From Dactylococcopsis salina PCC 8305 (GTDB lineage: Bacteria; Cyanobacteriota; Cyanobacteriia; Cyanobacteriales; Rubidibacteraceae), in NCBI RefSeq assembly GCF_000317615.1, contig NC_019780.1, forward strand, positions 310,001 through 374,000: 64,000 nt of DNA, read 5' to 3'. How positions within the stretch are numbered: the stretch's first letter is position 1; each line of letters opens with the position of its first letter. The notes under the pieces were generated by a model, which did no database searches, was not told where the DNA came from, and worked only from the letters and a program-made list of their open reading frames with translations. The translations under genes were made by a program, and so were the position numbers. Of this stretch, positions 40,801 through 48,800 are shown one piece after another.

Positions 40801-42722
40801 AAGGGAAGACTCAGTGTTCCTAAATCTACTACTTCTTGGTCAGGTGCAACATCATCAGCACCAAAGGGCCAATCTCCATCTAGACGGAAGTAGGCAAAAG
40901 TAATAACGACATCTGTGTCTGGATTGTTGTCAATATCCTCTGTATCTTCCGAAGCGCTGGGAACAGTGCCAAATAAAGAGCCAAACTCAAAGGCATCCAC
41001 AAAAATCTCATCCGATAATTGAATATCTGATAGCTCAGTATTGGTATCTTCAATGACAAATTGGCTGGAGTCAACGGCGACTTGGAAGTTAAATGTTTGA
41101 GCGTTTTGTTGCGGTGGGTTAGCTGTGCTATACCGTAAAGCAATGTTTGCTTCATCATCGGCTACTGCATCATTGAGTAACTCGGCAGAAACCACTTGGC
41201 GCGGTGTAATTCCAACTTCGAGAACGCTATCTTCATCAGTGGTCGCTGTGTCATCTTCGGCAACAGGTGCTTCGTTCACATCATTGACGGTGACTTGGAA
41301 GGATTGAGTGACATCTTCAGTTTGCTCATTACCATCACTAACCGTCACGTCAACTTCATAAACATTATCCCCATTATCATCTTGTGGGTTTTCAAAGTTG
41401 GGTGCTTCAGCAAAACTTAAGTTTCCATCAGCATCGATCGCGAATCGACCTTGATCAGCACCACCAGACAAGGAAAAGCTGAGGTTATCTCCATCTGGAT
41501 CAGTCGCCTCTACAGTAACAACTGCGGTGTTATTTTCATCAATGTTTTGTTCCCCTGGCGTCTGGATTTGTGGAGGCTCATTTTCCACCACATCAAGGGG
41601 GAGAGTTAATTGATCTAAAACATCTCCCTGACTTCCTTCAAAATCTGAATCTGGCTCTCGTAAGACAACATTAACTGTTGTAGCTTGGGTTTCTGGATTA
41701 AAGTCCCCGCTTAACGGAAGTCGCAAACTACCTAAATCAACAGAGGTTTGGTCTTCAGTAACTCCCTCTGCAGCAAAAGGCCAATCTCCCTCAAAAGGTC
41801 TGTCATCTTCATCAAAAGGTCTGGCGTAAGCTAAGGTAATAATAACGTCTGTTCTTGGATCGTTATCAACATCTTCCGTATCAAAGTTTGCACTAATGCT
41901 TTGGAAGCCTTCATCCTCTGCATTTATGTCTCCAAAAACAAAATCAGTAACAAAAGTTCCTTCTGGTAATTGAATTCCTGTTAGGTCTGGGTTTGTATCT
42001 TCAATGGTGAAAACAGAAGAGTTAATAGCAACATCAAAGTTAAATGTGTTGGCATTAGCTCTTACTGGGTCTTGTGAACTATAGGTTAAGCTAATGTCAA
42101 CATTAGAACCAGGTTCAAAGGCTGAATCTAGCTCTGCATCAATGGCGTGATTAGGAATGTCATTTTCTGCTTTAATGTTGACTGCATCTAATCTTTCCTC
42201 TGGAATATTGAATAATCCTAATTGATCTTCAGGAGCAACATCTGCTTGAATGAATTCGCTATCAGGATCTCTGAGGATAATGTTGGCTCTTGTTCCTGTA
42301 AAATCATCGAGCGTTGTAAATTCTAACGTTCCCAAAGTTACGGGTTGTCCATCAACTCCTTCCGCAGCAAAGGGCCAGTCTCCATCAAAGGGTCTGGCAT
42401 AAGCTAAAGTAACCAAGACATCTGTGCTTGGATCATTATCTATATCATTTTCATCATTATCAGCACTGATACTTTGGAAACCTTCAGCAGGGTCAGTATC
42501 TCCAAAAACAAAATCAGTAACAAAAGTTCCTTCTGGTAATTGAATTCCTGTTAGGTCTGGATTTGTATCTTCAACATTTAGGTCTGATGAATCGATCGCA
42601 ACACTAAAATTAAAAGTATTTGCATTCTCTTCTTCAGGGTTTGTCCTGTAAGTAAGAGTAATCGGAGCAACTTCTCCTGGGGTAACAAAAATGTCTTCTG
42701 CGGAAACAATATGACGTGGCAT
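37809..42722 (-). CDS. Giant exoprotein D (1637 aa): cohesin-like, cadherin, VCBS and DUF4114-like modules
   Basis: Begins MPRHIVSAEDIFVTPGEVAP with two related N-terminal cohesin-like modules (1-370; repeated TGIQLPEGTFVTDFVFGD and FDGDWPFAAEGV). Then come a cadherin-like repeat, a third cohesin-like module of this type (500-640), a VCBS-like domain (690-770), a cohesin-like module (GISSLSLELGFDSTVLSAV, 800-975), further cadherin and VCBS domains, and a C-terminal DUF4114-like end with NTFGIEDLRGGGDQDFNDII. It lacks the dockerin-like tail of its neighbours. No Sec signal is visible. GAGGAG nine bases before the ATG supports the start. It would display several cohesin-like receptors and could act as a scaffold (inference). 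Confidence 0.85.
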   Translation of the reverse strand: MPRHIVSAEDIFVTPGEVAPITLTYRTNPEEENANTFNFSVAIDSSDLNVEDTNPDLTGIQLPEGTFVTDFVFGDTDPAEGFQSISADNDENDIDNDPSTDVLVTLAYARPFDGDWPFAAEGVDGQPVTLGTLEFTTLDDFTGTRANIILRDPDSEFIQADVAPEDQLGLFNIPEERLDAVNIKAENDIPNHAIDAELDSAFEPGSNVDISLTYSSQDPVRANANTFNFDVAINSSVFTIEDTNPDLTGIQLPEGTFVTDFVFGDINAEDEGFQSISANFDTEDVDNDPRTDVIITLAYARPFDEDDRPFEGDWPFAAEGVTEDQTSVDLGSLRLPLSGDFNPETQATTVNVVLREPDSDFEGSQGDVLDQLTLPLDVVENEPPQIQTPGEQNIDENNTAVVTVEATDPDGDNLSFSLSGGADQGRFAIDADGNLSFAEAPNFENPQDDNGDNVYEVDVTVSDGNEQTEDVTQSFQVTVNDVNEAPVAEDDTATTDEDSVLEVGITPRQVVSAELLNDAVADDEANIALRYSTANPPQQNAQTFNFQVAVDSSQFVIEDTNTELSDIQLSDEIFVDAFEFGSLFGTVPSASEDTEDIDNNPDTDVVITFAYFRLDGDWPFGADDVAPDQEVVDLGTLSLPLSDGFDETTAQVTLREPDSNFEGNNGDILTTIALPSGDTESQLASNLLANDSDPDEGDTLTISAVNGDAANVGTEVELASGALLTVNDNGSYIFDPNGAFESLPVGQSEDVTFTYTVSDAEGLPDEATATITVEGRNDTPEFVAPDPFEFTVDEFVETPTDGGNGASDAPVQIEVNLLANENGTPGAELTPADIANGDSFFVEVVASADDPSGISSLSLELGFDSTVLSAVEEQFNDATNIIVDRFDFDLGRVADLENGTITLAGGTIDATTDDDGDGVPDNVIGANGNPEQFALLQFEAIADPTDTVIDLEFPGVDDNGNPLGGTLGDATALSDVELDVQDFTFSDTQEGDGTFVGIVEAVDPDEGDTVSLSLTGDVDDDLFTIDAETGELSFNEAPDFENPQDEDGNNIYEVEVTATDSEGEAVSDTLDVIVENVNEVPTAQDDTGSTDEDTVLTVEVAEGVLANDTDPDGDDLTVSAVNGGEDNVGTEITLDSGALLTLNADGSYEYDSNGVFDELNDGETATDTFTYTVADGNGGTDTAEVTITIDGITDNVPPNFVDTEIAVDENTTAVPLEVEDADGDEVTLSLAGGDDRSLFEIDPNTGDLRFITAPDFENPLDDDRDNLYEVEVTADDGNGGTTTELLEITVTDQEISGDPNEPNVVNIDPSEPLIHTLDTETGNSDGLVEVGLVLLQPGQTTEAALEAGANVRTVFSVFPDTFDNGEPGTFEDLGTIQRILSVVGSNRVGYVLNEGNDQTIDEILAQDTNNLAESFEFGNFNQSQQGNTLTLEAGGVTFEVSQTGEESPLGANLQAQGLEVFDLRENVDGTQLTENDAVDARLSFDLISVAAFDNAIGFYTVDGGNGAIDGVNPGDEGYLDALLSNVVTDDSNGEEEDIILRGGANVDETSAEDFEVQIQGGQIIVPFIIARGGNLDALPDGADELPLRSEIYTPFIGANSDGADHFRLLADNTFGIEDLRGGGDQDFNDIIFQFDFA

Positions 42723-42835
42723 AAAATTTAACTCCTCACAACCTTAAACTAACTGGATTATTTGAATATTAGGAATCTTGCCCATATTCTACATTGAAAA
42801 CTTTTCGGTAAACCATTTGGCTTTTTAAATAAATG

Positions 42836-42858
42836 ATTTCCCCCAAAAAGGGGGAAAT
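42836..42858 (-). terminator. Hairpin terminator between giant genes E and D
   Basis: ATTTCCCCC-AAAAA-GGGGGAAAT, a perfect 9-bp stem, lies just after the gene E stop. The following minus-strand sequence is T-rich but interrupted (CATTTATTTAAAAA), so termination may be partial. Confidence 0.65.
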
Positions 42859-42871
42859 ATTTAGCTTAAGC

Positions 42872-45800
42872 TTAGGCTTCTGGGATTAGATTCTCAACAT
42901 TATCAAAGATGTTTTGCTGACCAACTCCTTCAGGGGCTTGGCTAACATCCATAGTTTCAGGTCCTAAATTGAACAGAACTCGTAAGATATTCAAGCCATC
43001 CACTGAACCGTTAGCAGCACCACTTCCATCTACATCAAGGGCCTCATTGTCGATTCCCTCCTGGATGTTATCAAAGATGTTTTGCTGACCAACTTCCTCA
43101 GGGGCTTGGCTAACATCCATAGTTTCAGGTCCTAAATTGAACAGAACTCGCAAGATATTCAAGCCATCCACTGAACCGTTAGCAGCACCACTTCCATCCA
43201 CATCAAGGTTGAAGTCAATGGGACCAACGGGTTCAGGCTCAACATCAATTAAGTTGACGGTAACTGTACTGGTGCCAGTAATCGTATCATCATTGGTCTG
43301 AGTCGCAGTAATATCAAACTCAAAACTCGGTGTGGTTTCAAAGTCTAAATCGCCAGGGTCAGCAACGGTAATTAAACCGTTTTCAGGATCAATGGTGAAG
43401 GCATCTGTGTCATTATTGTTGGGGTTTAACTCACCTTCAAGTCCGAAGGTAAAGTCATCTCCTTCGGCATCAACGGCGATCGCCTGACCAACGATCGTTC
43501 CCTCAGCACTGTTTTCACGAATATCATTGACATTCGCTGCTACGCTTGGGGGCTGATCAACATCAGGATTATTTTCTACAACAGTAACTGAGCCAGTACC
43601 CGTTGCGCCTAGAGGGTCAGTTGCCGTGACGCTCAAGGGGAAGGCTTCTCCTTCTCCTGCTTCTACTAAATCATCGCTATCATTGACTGTGATTTGTCCC
43701 TGTCCATCGATCGCGAACGGCAGTTCTCCATCCCCATCAATATCCTCATTTCCAGCACTGAAGATGACTGTGAGGTTATCTAAACCATCATCACCGTCTC
43801 GGATTGAGACAGTTCCGACCACTTCACCATCACCTAAGTCTTCTTCAATATTGAAGACAGTATTATCTACTTCTGGTGTAGCATTACCACCAGCCACATT
43901 GAGAGCCGAGCCAATAAAGCTCTCATCCCCGGTGGTTGCAAAGTCAATAATCGCTGAAGTCCGTAAGAATCCTTCTTCGGGAACGCCCGCTTCTTCGGCT
44001 TGTTCAACAATGTCATTGAAGGTATCTGTTCCTAGGTCGTCTTCTAAGCTGGTGAGGGTCACTTCTTCGGCAGGGAAATCAGTATCATTAATTGCACCGA
44101 TATCTTCTCCATCCCGTAAGAGTAAAGAATTGGCACCGTCAGTAATACGGAAGGCATCAGCAAACTCACCGTTAATTTCATCGAAAGTTGCCTCTGGAAT
44201 CACCTCACCGTTGCTGTTAACGATGTCATTACTGGGATCGCCATCTTTATTCCCCATAACACCTGTAATGTTGCCATTACGTTCCTCAGAAAGGAAGAAA
44301 CGAGGATCAATGCGGTTTTCAAAGACTTGCACAACAATCCGTTCTTGGGCTTCACCACCAAGGCTAATGTTAAAGAAGCCATTACCCAAGTTAACAATGC
44401 GACCGCCATCGTCTCCGACTTCCAGTCCATCTACAGGAATATCAACTTGGGCTTCACCATTGATAAACACAGGATTGTCTTCTCCTGCATAAATCGCAAC
44501 GGTATTGCCATCAATTTCAGTCGCAATGGCGGTGTAATTAGAAAGACTATCGGAAGTTTCTCCGTCATCTTGAGTCGCAGGGGCGGTGCGAGCCTGAATG
44601 TTTAACGGGTTATTCTCATCAGTAGTGGACTCAACGAGAGTGAACTCACCCACCACTTGGAAGCCAAAATTATTACGGTCAAAGGTGGTAACGTGAGGAT
44701 CACCAAAGCCAAAGGCAGGACGACCAAAGTTGACATCAATGTTGGCAGCACCAATGGTTGTCGCTTCACCATCGCTTACTTCTACTGTTAAGTCAAAGGA
44801 AGGAACAGTCCGAGTGAATGCGAAGAAATTACCAAACGGAATCACATTAAATAAGGGGCCGAGGTCATCGGTATCATTAACAGTAATTACCCCTTCATTG
44901 TCAATCGCAAAGGGCGCATTGTCATCACCATCAACATCGGGGTCTTCTGTTGTTCCCCCTGTAAATGTATTGATGAGACGGACTTGAGAGGCTTCACTCA
45001 AGCTAACCGTTAACTCATCCCCATCTGGGTCGCTAATGTCTAGCTGACCGACTTGTGTTCCGTTGGCATCAAATTCATCAATCTCAAAGTTACCGACACC
45101 AACCACAGGGGGCTGGTTTGTAATCCCTTCAATGGTGATTTCCACAGCTGCGGTATCTGTACTGTTGCCATCAGACACAGTGTAGGTAAAGGTATCTACA
45201 TCTGTTTCCCCATCATTAAGCTCATCAAATGCACCGTTGGGGTCATACTCATAGCTTCCATCTGCGTTGAGAGTTAACAATGCTCCAGAATCTAGGGTAA
45301 TCTCTGTGCCAACATTGTCTTCTCCCCCATTGACGGCACTCACCTCCAGCGCCTCTCCTTCGGGGTCGGTATCATTGGCGAGAACCCCTGCCGCTTCTAC
45401 AGTTAGAACTGTATCTTCTGCGGTGCTATTGCTGTCGTCAGCCGCCGCTGGAGGGTCGTTTTCGGGGGGACCATCCACGGGAATGACCACTGTCGCTTCA
45501 TCCGACGCATCGTCTTGGTCGGTTACGGTTACGGTGAGTTCTCCGTTAAATCCGTCTCCTAATAACTCTGCGGTGTCAACAATGGTGACTTCACCACTTG
45601 CTTCGTCAATGGCGAAAGCATCAACATCGTCTTCGTCGGGGTCATTACCACCAGTAATCGCGAAGGTGAGGGTATCTCCTTCATTGGCATCAGTAGCGGT
45701 TACAGTTCCAACGACATCACCATTTTCAGCGTCGTCATCTCCTGCCCCGTCTAAGTCAACGGTGTCAAATGTAAATGAGTCTTGGTCGAATTCGGGAGCA

Positions 45801-48800
45801 ACATTTTCCTCTCCACCATCAACAACAAAGCTAGCATCTTGTAGGGAAAGGTTAACCTCATCACTGTCAATCGCTGTTCCATCTCCTAACGTTCCCCCTA
45901 ATGGGTTTCCGTCGGCATCAATACCGGGAAATTCTAAATCCAGGGTTGAGTCCTCTGTTACTTCTAAGGCATTGAACTCTAATAGGGCAAACCGTTCTGG
46001 GTTTCCATTTGCTCCGATGACATTATCAGGAACACCGTCTCCGTCATCATCAGTGGTTGCATCTGCTGTACCACCAGCTAGGGTAATTGTTCCACCGTCT
46101 AACTCGGCAACCAGACTTTCCTCGAAGTTAAATTGGTTAGTAATAATCGATGCTGGGGTCTCAAAATCACTGAGCGCATCGAGAACCGCTTGTTCAAAGT
46201 CAATATTTAGGGAGAAGCTACTAACACCGACTGGGGTATCCGCAGCGACTAGAATCTCGACGAAGAAATTATCTCCTTGAGTAATTGTGCCATCTTCGAT
46301 CGCGTCCCCAGGTTCTCCATTGTTATCAGCGAGGAAATTGGCTGTCACCTCGACTGGAGTTCCTGATGGCGGGGTAATCCCTTCAACAGTGATTTCTACA
46401 TCTGCGGTATCTGTACTGTTGCCATCAGACACAGTGTAGGTAAAGGTATCTACATCTGTTTCCCCATCATTAAGCTCATCAAATGCACCGTTGGGGTCAT
46501 ACTCATAGCTTCCATCTTCGTTAAGCGTGAGTAACGCTCCTGACTCTAGGGTAATTTCTGTTCCTACATTGGCTTCATCGCCATTCACAGCACTGACAGC
46601 CAGATTATCCCCATCAGGATCAGTATCGTTAGCAAGAACCCCTGCCGCTTCTACAGTTAGAACTGTATCTTCTGCGGTGCTATTGCTGTCGTCAGCCGCC
46701 GCTGGAGGGTCGTTTTCGGGACCATCCACGGGAATGACCACTGTCGCTTCATCCGACGCATCGTCTTGGTCGGTTACGGTTACGGTGAGTTCTCCGTTAA
46801 ATCCGTCTCCTAATAACTCTGCGGTGTCAACAATGGTGACTTCACCACTTGCTTCGTCAATGGCGAAAGCATCAACATCGTCCCCGTCTGGGTCATTACC
46901 ACCAGTAATCGCGAAGGTGAGGGTATCTCCTTCATTGGCATCAGTAGCGGTTACAGTTCCAACGACATCACCATTTTCAGCGTCGTCATCTCCTGCCCCG
47001 TCTAAGTCAACGGTGTCAAATGTAAATGAGTCTTGGTCGAATTCGGGAGCAACATTTTCCTCTCCACCATCAACAACAAAGCTAGCATCTTGTAGGGAAA
47101 GGTTAACCTCATCACTGTCAATCGCTGTTCCATCTCCTAACGTTCCCCCTAATGGGTTTCCGTCGGCATCAATACCGGGAAATTCTAAATCCAGGGTTGA
47201 GTCCTCTGTTACTTCTAAGGCATTGAACTCTAATAGGGCAAACCGTTCTGGGTTTCCATTTGCTCCGATGACATTATCAGGAACACCGTCTCCGTCATCA
47301 TCAGTGTTGGCATCGACTGTACCGCCAGCTAGGGTGATTGTTCCCTCATTTAAGTCAGCAGTACGACCTAGATCAAAATCAAATTTCTCAATAATGATTG
47401 ATTCTGGGTCTTCAAAATCACTGATGGCATCGAGAACCGCTTGGTCGAAGTCTATATTTAGGGAGAAGCTACTAACACCGACTGGAGTATCCGCAGCGAC
47501 TAGAATCTCGACGAAGAAATTATCTCCTTGAGTAATTGTGCCATCTTCGATCGCGTCCCCAGGTTCTCCATTGTTATCAGCGAGGAAATTGGCTGTCACC
47601 TCGACTGGAGTTCCTGATGGCGGGGTAATCCCTTCAACAGTGATTTCTACATCTGCGGTATCTGTACTGTTGCCATCAGACACAGTGTAGGTAAAGGTAT
47701 CAGTATCTGTTTCCCCATCATTAAGCTCATCAAATGCACCGTTGGGGTCATACTCATAGCTTCCATCTGCGTTGAGAGTTAACAATGCTCCAGAATCTAG
47801 GGTAATCTCTGTGCCAACATTGTCTTCTCCCCCATTGACGGCACTCACCTCCAGCGCCTCTCCTTCGGGGTCCGTATCGTTAGCAAGAACCCCTGCCGCT
47901 TCTACAGTTAGAACTGTATCTTCTGCGGTGCTATTGCTGTCGTCAGCCGCCGCTGGAGGGTCGTTTTCGGGACCATTCACGGGAATGACAACTGTCGCTT
48001 CATCTGCTCCCTCTTGGTCAGTTACCGTGACAGTGAGTTCTCCCTCGAAGCTGTCTCCTAATAACTCTGCGGTGTCAACAATGGTGATTTGACCATTTTC
48101 GTCAATGGCAAAAGCGTTTGTGCCGTCGTCGTCGGGGTCATTACCACTAGTAATCGCGAAAGTGAGTGTATCTCCATTGGCATCAGTGGCGGTTACCGTT
48201 CCAACCTCCTCACCATTTTGAGCGTCGTCGTCTCCTTGCCCGTCTAAGTCAACGGTGTCAAATGTAAATGGGTCTTGGTCGAATTCGGGAGCAACATTAT
48301 CAATTAAGTTGACGGTAACTGTAGCGGTGCCAGTAATCGTATCATCATTGGTCTGAGTCGCAGTAATATCAAACTCAAAACTCGGTGTGGTTTCAAAGTC
48401 TAGATCGCCAGGGTCAGCAACGGTAATTAAACCGTTTTCAGCAATGGTGAAGGCATCTGTGCCATCACCGTCGGGGTCTAACTCACCTTCAAGTCCGAAG
48501 GTGAAGTCATCTCCTTCGGCATCAACGGCGTTCGCCCGACCGACGATCGTTCCCTCAGGGCTGTTTTCCCGAATATCATTGATATTCGCTGCCACGTTTG
48601 GGGGCTGATCAACATCAGGATTATTTTCCACAACAGTAACTGAGCCAGTACCCGTTGCGCCTAGAGGGTCAGTTGCCGTGACGCTCAAGGGGAAGGCTTC
48701 TCCTTCTCCTGCTTCTACTAAATCACCGCTATCATTGATTGTGATTTGTCCCTGTCCATCGATCGCGAACGGCAGTTCTCCATCCCCATCAACATCCTCA

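Noticed and set aside
45267-47531. Long plus-strand open frames of over 330 codons opposite gene E
   Set aside because: They are Ser/Pro/Thr-rich antisense shadows of the repetitive, stop-poor minus-strand gene, nearly duplicate each other because of the tandem DNA repeats, and show no motif or ribosome site. The same applies to the other plus-strand frames across 10-53 kb.
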